From Epiperipatus broadwayi (lineage: Eukaryota > Onychophora > Udeonychophora > Euonychophora > Peripatidae), in the NCBI GenBank assembly GCA_028023455.1, contig JAQFVV010012672.1:996001-1060000 (forward strand): a stretch of DNA of 64,000 nucleotides. Reading direction: 5' to 3'. The notes beneath the pieces were generated by a model that saw only the letters and a program-made list of their open reading frames with translations, made no database searches and was not told the origin of the DNA. Below are positions 35,187 through 47,107 of this stretch, piece after piece. The translations under genes and the position numbers were made by a program. Position 1 is the stretch's first letter, and every line of letters starts with the position of its first letter.

Positions 35187-38150
35187 ATTTTTTTTTTTTT
35201 TTAGTTTTAAAATAATTTTATTTAGGGAGAATATTAGTTTTTTAATACATTAACCTCTTACAGTACACTGACTAAAAAGGAGTCTATAATGTCACTACTG
35301 GGTTGATAGTGGATGATTTATGGAGACATTAATCCTGGGTATGGAATAAATCCTGTGGTTTATAGATTGTCATCAGCTATCTGGAAATGTATTGGGCTTT
35401 AGAATTTGAATAGATTCCAGGTTTCTTCAGATAGAAACTTGGAGGAAAGGGTCATGTCTTTATGCTTGATTTTGTTTAAAAGAGAAATGAATAGACTGTC
35501 TGGGTCTGGTGGAGGAGTTGTGAAGACTAATTTGCATCTTACATTCCAGATAGAGTGGGTGAGAAATACTGACATTCTTATAATTGGAAACTGTTTACTT
35601 TGTAGAGATTCTTTTAGCGAGAGGATTCTGTAAATTTGGAAAATTAAAAATTTGATACTTCCAAGTCCGGTACATGAGCGAATTATGTGGTCAAACGTAT
35701 CATCATGCCTCTTGCAGATTGGGCAGATAGGGTCAATGTTGTTAAGAATCCTCTTGTGGTGGAGGAACCAGTTGGTATGCATGGCTCCCAGATTTACTTT
35801 TACTGGGTAGTTTAAAAATTTAGCTCTAAGGTTAAGAATTTGAAGATTGAAGTAATTCTATGATTAATGATGCCAAGCATTGGCAAAAATGAGTTGATTT
35901 CAGGGTTGATTCTACGGTGGGCTTTCCAGATGGTGATTTTTGTATTATATGGATTTTGTAAAGTAGATGAAAATTGATTGAGAAGCTGGAGAACCTGGTC
36001 TAACCAGCATTTTTGAGGAGGAGGTCTGTCCGTCGGTTGAGGTCTCTGATATATTAAAGGAATTGTGTTTTTGTAAGAGGTTATGAATCAATGTGTGAGA
36101 TTTTTGAAAGATAATTGAGGGGATGTAGTGAAAGGACATCCTGTTAGATTTGCGATGGTATTGCATCCTTGTCATGCTTATAGACGTTGTACTGTTTTTC
36201 CAAAAGAGTTTAGCACATAGACTATTGATTTTTTTTGGTAAAGGCTTTTGTTGCTGTCATGATGGGGAGAAAGTATGCTATCTTAGGCATGACTTTCATG
36301 TTCAGTAGCGCTACTTTTCCCTGGATGGAGAAATACACCCTGGAAAGGGACTGTATAATCTGAGATGTGGAATTGATTAAGGAGTTCTGTAGATTTTTTG
36401 ACATGGCTGTTTGAGACATGGAGATAGGGAAGCCAAGAAAGTCCTGGGGCTCAGCTAGAAATCTAGATGAGACTTTCTCTCCCGATAGAATTTTCCAAGA
36501 TGAAGATTTGTTGGAGTTAAATTTGAGTTGTGAATTAAGGCAAAATTTATCCAAAATTTTGTAGAGTGCTGGGAGATGTTTTTGAGATGGTAGTATTATG
36601 AGGACATCATCCATATATGCAAAACATCATCCATATATGCAAACAACTTGAAGGATTTTTTGATGCGAGGAATGAATACTCCAGTGAATGAGATTTCTAT
36701 ATCTCTCAACAGGGGGTTGAGATAGCATATAAAAAGGATAGTACTTAGAGGAGATCCTTGAGGAATAGACAGGTCGGGGGGAGAACCCATCTGTGTCGAA
36801 TCCATCTAAGGAGATGTGAATTAGCCTCGAAGATTCTCCAAAATCTGTAAAATTTGAGAGGGAATGTTGAGGTCTTTTAGCAGAGTAAGAAGAGTATGAA
36901 TATTGATAGAATCAAAAGCCTCTGTTATGTCTAGCTGGACTGCAATGGGTTTTGATAAGCGATTAGATCTAATGTGATCCAAGGAGAATCTTGAATTCAC
37001 CCATTGCTGTCAGGGCTGAAGATCCTTTTCTTGCATATTGTGACTGAAGAATATTGTCTAAAAATTTTTGCTGGATTTTCTCTTTAATTACACCTTCAAT
37101 AACTTTGATTAAAATTGGTGTCATGGAGATAGGCCTTATGTTATGGATGTTTGTTCGATCTTTGTTCTTCTTGATGAATGGCACTAAGGCAATCGGATAG
37201 AGGTTATTTATTTCTCTTTCTTTTAGTGGATAGGTGATTGATCATGGTCATCATGGTTGGGATAGGAAAGTTATCAAGGTGGGAAATTAGAAACCTTGGT
37301 ATAGCATGCATCCCGGGATGAACACTGTCAGAAAGTGCTGATAGACAGTTTTTAAGATCAGCTGCTGTTATTCCATAGTTTATAGAATATTGGTGAACCA
37401 GCCATTCACTGATGGCCTTTGGAAAGTTATTTTGAAGTCGGTTTTTGAAGTGAAGACCAATATGTTCAATCATGTGATGACCTGTGACACAGTTTCCATT
37501 GACAATGAGGGAGGTTGGGGTGTTAAGTTTTTTCTTAGCTCCCAATGCCCATCACAAATATCTCTGTGTCCAGCAGTATTGCGTGGGTAGTAAGAAAGTT
37601 TTGCGATCTTTTAATAGAAATATACTCCACAATAGCCATCTGTTTTTCATTATATTGAAGTTTTAGTGATAGAAGATGTTTGATATGATCTGGTTCAGTT
37701 GAGCATGTCTTTATTTTATTATTGATTTGGTCAAGCTCATTAATAAGTGTAGATGGCCCTTTGTTGTTTTTAGTATAGTGAGCAATCAAGGATTGGATTA
37801 TCCCGATGAAGGCGAACCACGCCTCTTCTGGGGGCCTTTTTAGTAGGTTGATTTTGTGGAAGAGGATGTAAGCTTCAGATACAATGGCTTCAGTCATGGA
37901 AGCTTTAGTTAACATTCTGATTGACTGGTTGAGAAAGGATGAGGAGTAGTTGATTAGTTGTAGTGTGGTGATAATAGCATGATGGTCGGAGAAGGGAACA
38001 GGTTGAAGAGTAGCTTCCAGACCATGATGGAGTTCAGAGGTGTAAAACATCAGATCTATTAATGTATGATACCTCTTGGTGCAGTAAGAATAGGCATTAT
38101 GAGGAAAGAAGCCCCTGCCATTAATAAAATGTCTTAATAGCAGTTAATGG
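35187..38150 (-). mobile_element. Non-LTR retrotransposon, 5'-truncated and inactive
   Basis: Minus-strand LINE with the order endonuclease end, reverse transcriptase, cysteine-rich C-terminus. The endonuclease tail (38140-37960) shows TLIDLMFYTSELHHG and the catalytic FSDHHAI motif. The polymerase shows NIRPISMTPILIKVIEGVI (about 37150-37070), SIPQGSPLSTILFICYLNPL (about 36760) and FKLFAYMDDVL (about 36630). The C-terminus has CPICKRHDDTFDHIIRSC (about 35735-35680), a zinc-knuckle pattern seen after LINE polymerases. A T-run at 35187-35203 marks the poly(A) end. The frame is broken several times and the 5' part of the endonuclease is missing. Confidence 0.8.
35399..38150 (-). pseudogene. LINE ORF2 endonuclease/reverse transcriptase pseudogene
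   Basis: Broken ORF2 of the element above. It would encode a target-primed reverse transcriptase with an N-terminal apurinic-type endonuclease. The catalytic YMDD box at about 36600-36645 is hit by a 20-bp tandem duplication (the block CATCATCCATATATGCAAA occurs twice), which repeats MDDV and shifts the frame. Further breaks lie near 37190, 36960, 36200 and 35950. The superfamily is uncertain: QGSPLS and YMDD with a C-terminal cysteine cluster suggest the L1/Tx1 or Jockey side and not CR1. Confidence 0.75.
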
Positions 38151-39399
38151 CGAGATGCCATTGTACAAAAAGTTGAAAATGTTATTTTTTGCCATACAGA
38201 AATATATTAAACAGTAAATTTTTAAGCAATCAGTACAAGACGCAATTATATGAAAAATCACTAATGTTATTGTACCATACAAAAATATATACCACTTTCA
38301 CAGCAAAAAATTTAAAACACGGTGTGGAATAGACATTTATAACAATACTAAAGATATGAATTTGTCCATAAAAGTATTCCACATTAGATCTAATTAACTG
38401 TTAGTGGTGTTCTTTTTTATTCACAAAACATAAGTGGATGTCCTGTGGGAATTGAATGAAATAATATCCCATTCTGATAAGAGAAAAACTGATTTTAATA
38501 TCAAAACTTAGTTTCTTTCTTGAACTTTGTTTTAGTTCTCTTTTGTTTTTAAAAATTAAATTTGCATATTATTTTGTTTAGAAGAAAAAAAAATTCTTAT
38601 TTTTTATTATTATTAAAATGAATAATGGATTGTTCATTTCAATATATAAAAATATATTCTGTATATTGCATACATTTGTTTTTTTAATAACAATATAAAA
38701 CTTTAAAATATATGCAAAGTTTTCATACAAGAATAATTAAAACAATCATTTTCCTCTACTTTAGTAAATGCATTTAAATAAATATTAAATATGTTTATAT
38801 TATAGAAATTAAAAAAATAATTTACTGCAGGTCAGTTTATTCATTGACATCTTTTTTCCTTTAAAAAACTTATTATTTAATGAATTATTCCAATCCCCAT
38901 TTAAACCATTAGATATAGTTTTATTAAAGATTAATTATAACATTGATCGGAAATTTAGATACAATTGTAAAGTGGAAAAAAATAATACATGATGTTCAGA
39001 GCAATTAGGCTTATTATTCTGAAGATATTTATTGAACTGCTCTCTTTTTTTCAAATGTATATATATGATAATGTATTTACTATGCATTATTTATTTAATT
39101 TAATGTGTGGGGTAATCCAAAAGTAAATAAGAAATGTTATTGCATAAAGTTTGGCAATTGTGAAAGTTAAAGATTGTCTTTTATTAATTTTAAACAATTT
39201 TAATGCACAGATACAAAGATTGAATAGATAGTTTATATGTGGAAAATATTCTTCTGAGTATTGCATCACCATTCTCTATCTTTATATTCCATAACAATAT
39301 AGATTATGTATGTTTATATGATAATAAATTTAGTTTTAAAAACAAAATATTAAAGTATTAAAAACTTAATATTTATCCTTTGTTTTATTCTTTCTTTAG

Positions 39400-39516
39400 A
39401 ATGAATTGGATATAACAAATCTTCAAGAGCAGCTTAGGATTAGTGAAGATAAATCCAGTAAATTAAAATTAGTGGCTGTTAAAGCTAAGAAAGAATTAGC
39501 TGAATCAAAAAACATG
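39400..39516 (+). CDS. GCC2: GCC2-like golgin, coding exon e (39 codons), diagnostic segment
   Basis: Exon between TTCTTTCTTTAG and GTAATTTT, phase 0 at both ends, 117 nt. It reads NELDITNLQEQLRISEDKSS and then KLKLVAVKAKKELAESKNM. The stretch KLVAVKAKKEL is, as I recall the human protein, identical to a segment of GCC2 just after its giant exon, followed there too by a serine-lysine tract. This is the strongest single piece of evidence for the gene name, because generic coiled coils rarely share eleven identical residues. Its position after the giant exon also agrees. The exon is part of the rod before the C-terminal Rab- and Arl-binding region. Confidence 0.9.
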
Positions 39517-41199
39517 GTAATTTTATTTTTCCTATTTATTATGTTCTTTAATGAAAGGCTTATAGAGGTCACATTTTGTCATCTTAAGTGATACTTTGCT
39601 ATATCTTTAATATAATCTATTCTATTATCTTAAAATTTAGATTTTATTATAAATTTTAATAAGTCTTTATATCATTAAGATGCGGTAATTGGATGTCTTA
39701 TTGTCAAACTATTACTTGCATTGATATATTTAATTTTTATCAAACTGTTACCTTTTTGGCTTCTCATTTTCTTTTTCATTGTGTTCCATTTTAATAAAAA
39801 TAAACTGAATGAAAGAAAATAATAATTGTCAGTTATTTAAAATATATAATTAATTTAAATTATTGTATATTTAAATATCAAAATATAAATTACTTTGTTT
39901 TACACACATGTACATTTATATTATATACTTCTTTTTACTCTTTTTATTTAAGAATATTATGTTCTCATTACAGTTAACATTTGAAAAGTTTAAATGGGAA
40001 AAAATATAACAGAGCATGGTTTTGGAAGTCTACTCCTTTCTTTATCTATGAAGCTCAAATTCAAAGTTCACAGTAGTGACTTTGTTGGAAAATAGCATAT
40101 TTTGTTTTTAAATATGAAAGGTGCTTGTTAAATGGAATAAATTTGCAATGAGTTTATCCTTGGATAGATGAGAATAAAAAGTGCATAGATTTTCAGCAGT
40201 GCTATTATATTAATATAATGCTTTTTTTTTTTTTTTTGAATCTTAATTGGAATAAACAGAAATTTTATTTTTTGGTCAATCTTTCATCAGATCACAGTTT
40301 GTAAGTTTGTCATTAGAATATAGTTTTGAATAATGTAATGGGCTTATTTTATGGGAGCTTTACATTTTTGTTAAGTATTGTTTAAGCGAACATTTTTACT
40401 GATTTAATATCTCCATGTCATCAACTTTTTGAATCATTTAATTAATTTAATTAAATCTACTGCTTCATTATAGTTTATGCATATTCTACATTTTTTTTTT
40501 AATCATTCATCTAATTTTATGGGTTGGTTATGGAATTTTAGACAAAATATAAAGTGGAGTTACTATTTTAACAGAAAAAAAGTATATTTCTTATATTTAT
40601 ACACATACAAATTTAATAAATAATTTTAAAAAATTATACATGCTTCAACAACAGAATTATTTTTATAATTTTCACCAAAATATAATTTTTTCATCTCTAA
40701 AAATATGTTTGGTTCTGTTTTTTTCTTCTAATTTTTAATTTTCAAGTAAATATATATATATTTTAATTAATTTCCTTTTTAATAGTTTTGTATTTTTAAT
40801 CTTATATGCTCAATTTATATATTTTTTCTTTCCTCATAGCTTCATCATATAAACTTCTTGAAATAGTTTTTTTTTTTAAAAAAAAAAAAAACCCAACAAC
40901 CTTATATCAATCATATTTCTACATATACAATGATCCATTAATTCTATCCTAAATTTTCGAAATATTTAAAAAATATGGTGTACACTAGTATCTTTTTTTT
41001 CTGATAATTCTATTAATTTTATACTTTTACCACTGGTATTCTGAGAGAATAGCTATAATTTTTATCATATTTATTTATTTTAATTATATATAGTTAAAAG
41101 TTTTATTTGTTTATATATATTGTACCCTTACTTCTTGATATATAAAATAGTTTAAAATACAACTAGCTCAGTTACATTATTATGCTTAATTAAAATTTG

Positions 41200-44100
41200 C
41201 ATATCTATCTTTAATATACTTTTATATTATTACATCTTAATTAAATTTATTATCAATTATCCAAATCAATATAGTTTCAGATTATATTAATTAAATAAGT
41301 ATTTAATAAAATTATGAGACTGCGAAGTAAAGTTACAAAGTAATAAGCAGATTTACACTGAGTTAATATCTTCCAAGATACTGTCTCAATGGCATAAGAA
41401 TACTACCACTACCTTATCATCTTACCACTACATCTATAGCATTCTTATGACTTTTAAATGAAATAAATTATCTTTAATAATACTAAAATAATTCCTAACT
41501 TTTAACTTAAAATATAATTAAATAATCTCAGGTTCTTCTAAGTTGTTTTAAAATAATAATAAATTATGTAAATAAGTATGATGTGGGATTTTATATCAAA
41601 CTTAAATACACCTAACTTATTTTAATAATAATAATAAATAATACTAATCTTAGAGTGTAATTTAATCTCATCTATTTCTATTATATAATCAATCATTAAA
41701 TGAATAAACAATTATATGTATATCTTTTATTTCATATGGTATCTTCATTTTAAAATAGATCAAAATCTTATACTTAATAATCTGTGACAATAAACAATAT
41801 TGTATTCTTATAATGTGCATTATAATCATCTTATGACCATTGTAATATTTATGTTCATGTCAATCAATTCTTATAAAATAATGTTAAGCTAATATTGTAT
41901 TCAATTCTAAGTAATAATAACAAATTCATTTTGTGCAAATATTATGTTTATTTCAAATTATCTGATGTCAAAATGCTGTGGTGAAAAATAATGAACTCGA
42001 CACACTTTTAAAACAAATTAACAAATTTATTTACAATAAACTTCAAATAAGAATTTATTTACACTATTTACAGTTTTAGAATTTAAGAAAATAAATAAAA
42101 ATAAAATAGGAAAATACAAATATAAGAGGCTTACACTGTTATTAACTCATGTACTTAATAAGCAATTTTACATTCCTTCAAATGCTATACCAATAATATT
42201 ATAGTATGTTTTCAAAACTTAGATTTTTCTTAAAATAAATAGTAGTGTACTTTAATTACTACAAATAACAATATATGTCAAGACTATTTATGTAGCATGT
42301 GTAAACAATGAAACTCTACTAATTAAATAGCTACATTAATTAAGTATTACCATTTATAATGTATTATCATGTATTCACTTTATTATTAGCATTGCTTAAT
42401 AGCTTTATATAAATTAATGTATCTTTGTAATGTAAAACAAATAATTGACTGTACTTATACTTTACTTAATGTAATTCCTGTTATATGTTTTATCAAATAT
42501 GCATTATATATCTCTATTGTTCAAATATTATTATTTAAATCATTTATCAATTCTAAATTCATAAAGCATTACCTTAGATAAATTCTATGATTCTTTTCTG
42601 TGTAAAAATCATTACTTTACTTTATGTGTTATTTTAATCCTTTCTAATAAATTTCTATCTATAAAACATATTCTAAACTTATCTAAAATTTCCGGAAAAT
42701 AAACATCAATTTAAATAAAATATTCATTATCTAAACTACCTATACTACATTGTCTATACTTAATAAACTTCAATCCAAATATAAGCTTCTACCCATAACG
42801 TAACTTAACTTATTTAATAAACAAAATACACAAAAATAGAGTCTTTTCAAATCTATTCTTATCTTGCAAATAATAAAATAATTACCTCAATAAAGAATAA
42901 ATATAATTCTAATACTATAACATAATAAAATATCAAAATTTATTTATGAAAGAATCATATAATTATTTCTAAGCTTCTTACGTAATGTTGTATCAGGTTT
43001 ATATTATAAATTAAAATTATGCATATTTTAATAAAGTTCGTTGCCAATATAATGTATGTGTTTTCATAAAATATCTATCCATTCATTCTACAACAACATA
43101 ATATTCAGTTGATCTAAAGAAAAACATATTAAATTCATTAAAAATCATTATACAATATTTTTACCATAATAATAATAATGTCCAGTCTGCTATCCAGCAT
43201 TCTTCGGAATTTGCAGCTTCATAAAATAAAAATCATTCACATTTACACTCATAAACATTCATTAGAATATTCCGTGTTATATTAATTATAAAATAAATTT
43301 ATGTAATTAATTATTATATTATTTTTAAGTTAGTATTTAATAAATGTACCTAACCTACTTTTAATAGTTTAATAATATTTTAAATTTTATGTTAAATAAA
43401 TAAAATAAAAGTTCATATTACATATTTCCAACGACGTCTTCTGTTCTACCATAAAAGTTCTAACAAATATCCTACGTATAAAGTCAATAGAACACTATTT
43501 CCTGTTCCGTTGTATCACGTGTTTCTTGAAAGTTTATAATAAAAATGATAACGTTCTTTTTTTAAAAAAATAAAACTAAGTTCCCACAAGAAAAGCAAAA
43601 TAAAATTAAAAAAAATAGTTTATAAGTTCTGGATCCAGTTCTTCATAGATTATTATTTAAAAATTATTATTTCTAAATTAATTTATAGTTTATAAATTAT
43701 TTTTCATTGAATTATTTTAATCAACTTGGCTTGCTTGGTTTAGTTTGATTTGGTTTGGACATCCATGTATTACTTGCGCATTTATAAATAACATATTCAG
43801 GTAAGAATTAATTTCTCCATCTATAACGACCAGCGTTTTAGACTACTTCAATAATAATAATTTTATTATATTACGATTTTAAATAATCATATTTATAATC
43901 TATTTGCCTTTTCAAATCGTCAATATTTAGTCTTTTAAGCACAAAGACTTAACAAGGCAAGTATTTATTAAAATTACTACTTCTTATATCTTTACTTAAG
44001 ATATACATTTTAATCTTTTAAAATCTGCAAAAATACTTTCTTTCTATAGAAGTATTCATATTTCTTTTAAATATCTATTTATAATAGACAATAGTAATTT

Positions 44101-45560
44101 AAACTTTTAAAACTATTTATAGTCCAAAATACTACTTTTCTCCATCTCGTAGTTTTATGTACTAATCCAGCGTCTATTATTTCTCTAGCATAAAGTTTCT
44201 GATATATTTCTCCGATACGTGATGTTTCCATGATTATTCGTACGTAAATTGAGTTTCGATATTGAGAAGACCAATAGGGAATTATTAAGTTTCTACTGCA
44301 TACTTATCATTTAAAAATTATAAAATTATATACAATAACACTCTTATGATTTTAAAACTGATTTTAAGAGCGTTTATAAATTTACTTGGCTATTTTCTCA
44401 ATAGCACGATTAACTTAGAAATTTAATTACAGAGAGCCCCCCTCAACAATTGAATCCAGCTTTTATACTCGAAGAGACTCCTCATCTGATTGGTACGTTT
44501 AAACAATCAAACTTTGCTGGCTTATTTACATATTTATCAACTCACTATTAAAAATAAAATAATGACTTATTTAATATTTAATATTATTACATTTTTTTAA
44601 AAATAATCTTTATCATTTATTTAAACCTATTAAACATTCTTTTGAAATATTCTTTCTCACTTGGTTTAAATTTTAACCCTTATAAGATCATTTAAAATAA
44701 ATCAAATCTTTTAAATACGTTATATTTCTAAAATAATATTTTTAAAAATCAGATTTAATATTTTACATTAATATCTTTATTTTTATCTCGTGATAACTCA
44801 CGTATTATTTATAAATTTCACAACATAATTTTAAAATAGTTTTGCAACTTTATGAGAAAGCTTCCAAGCATGTGTGTGTGTATCTCTAATTAACATCTGT
44901 TTTTACAATACAAGAAACGCTTCCCATAATCTAAAAATAACTTAACAATTGCTTTTTTAAAATAAATATTTATTTTTAAAAATAAATAAGATATTATATC
45001 AGATTTTAAAATAATTATTTGATATGATTAAAATCAAATATTAATCTCAATTTAAGTACTTATAATTTAAAATATTTCTATTCACTTTTAACATATATTT
45101 TAAATTAAATAAATATCTTTGTCTAATTTTAACTTGTCTTTTAAATACTTTAGCTTCAAACATTTGTTATTAAATTTATTAATGCAGTATTACATCATAA
45201 TCATCATCATTTTAAATATTTTCTCAATATCAACACAATTCACATATCAAATACTCATAGATTGCTTTAATTAAACTTATGGTAACATTACCACAAGCAA
45301 ATTCAACATCACATATTTAAAATACTTCTTAAATTTAAAATTTTCTACTAGATTAGCACAAAACTTAAATGGTGACCCATACAAAAGGGCACAATATATA
45401 TGATAATATTAAATATATATATTTTTAGCAAACTTCCACGCTTATGAGCACAAAAAACATGCATCCATCATTCATACACGAGTCATTTTTCCACATTTAT
45501 TATTTGTTTTCTTGACAGTGGAATCAGCACTACAAAAATACATTAATTTTTTAAGGGAAA
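41200..45560 (-). other. C-rich, G-poor stretch, possibly old LTR-type sequence
   Basis: No gene. By eye the + strand here has clearly more C than G over about 4 kb, unlike the flanking intron and opposite to the G-rich CR1 element that follows. Strong compositional skew over kilobases is typical of long retroelement sequence lying in one orientation. The minus-strand promoter at about 44465-44500 fits an LTR transcribed leftwards, but I could not find matching LTR ends or a target duplication. Confidence 0.4.
44450..44500 (-). promoter_or_regulatory. CCAAT plus TATA promoter on the minus strand
   Basis: Read leftwards: ACCAATCAGATGAGG, then about 10 bases, then GAGTATAAAAGCTGG, then a possible start around TTCAATTGTTGAGG. 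Spacing and order are those of a Pol II core promoter. No host gene lies on this strand, so a retroelement promoter is the likeliest reading. Confidence 0.5.
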
Positions 45561-45998
45561 TTTTTTTTAGAACTTTTTATCACATCTATTACTGATAAAT
45601 CATAGTTCTATTGCAATTTTTTTAATGTAAAGGATATTTTTTTAAAACACTTATATTTAACTTATAAACTGTTTGTTGTTTAAGATAAATTTTGTTTTTG
45701 ATTTTTAACAGTTCTATCAAATAGATTTTTTTCAAATTTTATATATGTGTTAGAAATTAATAACACTGCAAAATGACAATGATATATTTCAAGATGGTTG
45801 TCCAATCATTGTTTAATGTTATGGGATTGATGGACCAAATTTTAAATACATTAATTTCAGTTTATAAGTTGCAAATGATATCCACAAGATGGCAGTATAT
45901 ATATATTTTAATAAATGCGGATTTGAAAAATAAGGAATATAGATTGCATTTCTGTCCCACAATGCATATATAATGGTCAGAAAGAAATTAGGTATGCT

Positions 45999-47107
45999 GT
46001 GGTAGAATGTATCGTATGTGATGAGATTTATCATTTGAAATGCTTAAATAAAACTAAGAAGGATGTAACAGATTTATGGTTATGTAGACAGTGTGTAAAT
46101 GTGATAAAAGAGATGAAAAAGTTGTTTTTAGTTGTAGATAGCTTAAAGAGAAAGTCAGGGGAAATGGAGCAAAATGTAGTTGAGGAAGATAGGATAGAGT
46201 GTGTTTTTAGTGGAGTGACAATTGATATGGATGAAAAAATAGGTAGTGCAATGGAGATAGTTAGCCAAAGAATAAGATAGAGGAAGAGGAAAGGATGTAG
46301 AAATAAAATTAAAATCATTAGAGTCGAAGTGTGATTAAATAAAGGAACTATTGAATATAATTGATAAGGAAGAGGTAGATAAAGAAGTCCAGAAGATGGA
46401 AGAAGAATGTTATGGATGAAGCAGGAAAAGTAGACTATGAGACAGTATTGATAGGAGATTCACTAATTAGAGAACATGGAGATATAATTGCAAGAGAAAA
46501 TAGAAACAGGTATGTAAGAATATGTCTGCCTGGAGCTAGAATTAGAGATGTTACAGATAAGGTAAAGAAACAATGGAGTAGAAATGTGTATGTTATGGTA
46601 GGGACAGATAATTTGTCATATCCTTCTGAGAGAATAATGGATGAGTACATGAAATTGATTAATAATTTGAGTAAGATTAAAGGAAGTTTAGGAATAGTAG
46701 GATTATTACCAAGATTTGACAATAGATATATGTTAGATAGGGCATGTTCTATAAATGAAAGATTGAAAAAGTTGTGCTGAGAAAATGCTATTATGTTTGA
46801 GGTTGTATGGGATTTTTTAGAAAAACAAGGAAGTGAAGTTTTAGGGAGTTTGATTTATAAAGAATATAGTTCGGAAAACATCATAAAGGGGGTTGGGGGT
46901 TTAAGTTGCAGTGTTATTAGAAAGAAGAATGCACAGGGTGTAAGAAATAAACAAAGGGTAGCTGATTTAGATATAAATGTAGATATGGAGAGGGAATGGG
47001 TCTGTAAAATTAATGGTAAGAAAGTTATTTATAAATGTAATGGAGAAGAAAAAGTCAAAAGAATTTATAAAAGAATAGTTAGGAAAGAAGAAATTGTTAA
47101 AATTTGA
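45999..47107 (+). pseudogene. CR1-type ORF1: PHD finger and SGNH hydrolase
   Basis: ORF1 product of CR1-like elements, thought to bind RNA or chromatin during retrotransposition. Visible domains in order: a PHD-type zinc finger (ECIVCDEIYHLKCLNK then LWLCRQC, giving CxxC, HxxC and CxxC ligands) at 46004-46115, and an SGNH/esterase domain at 46412-46780. The latter starts with LIGDSLIREHGDII, whose GDS is the nucleophile block, and later has VMVGTDNLS, where the usual GxND block is scrambled to GTDN. It ends near GLLPRFDNRY, followed by INERLKKLC. Stops at 46280 and 46780 split it. PHD and esterase together are a published hallmark of CR1 ORF1. Confidence 0.8.

Larger units (their letters stand above)
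29393..39399 (+). other. GCC2 intron 4
   Basis: Intron of 10007 bp, donor GTAAGT, acceptor TTCTTTCTTTAG. It contains a long-TIR element, a solo LTR, a foldback MITE, a decayed repeat field and a minus-strand non-LTR retrotransposon. The stretches 29393-30323, 31235-32483 and 38371-39399 hold nothing I can support beyond AT-rich sequence. Confidence 0.75.
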
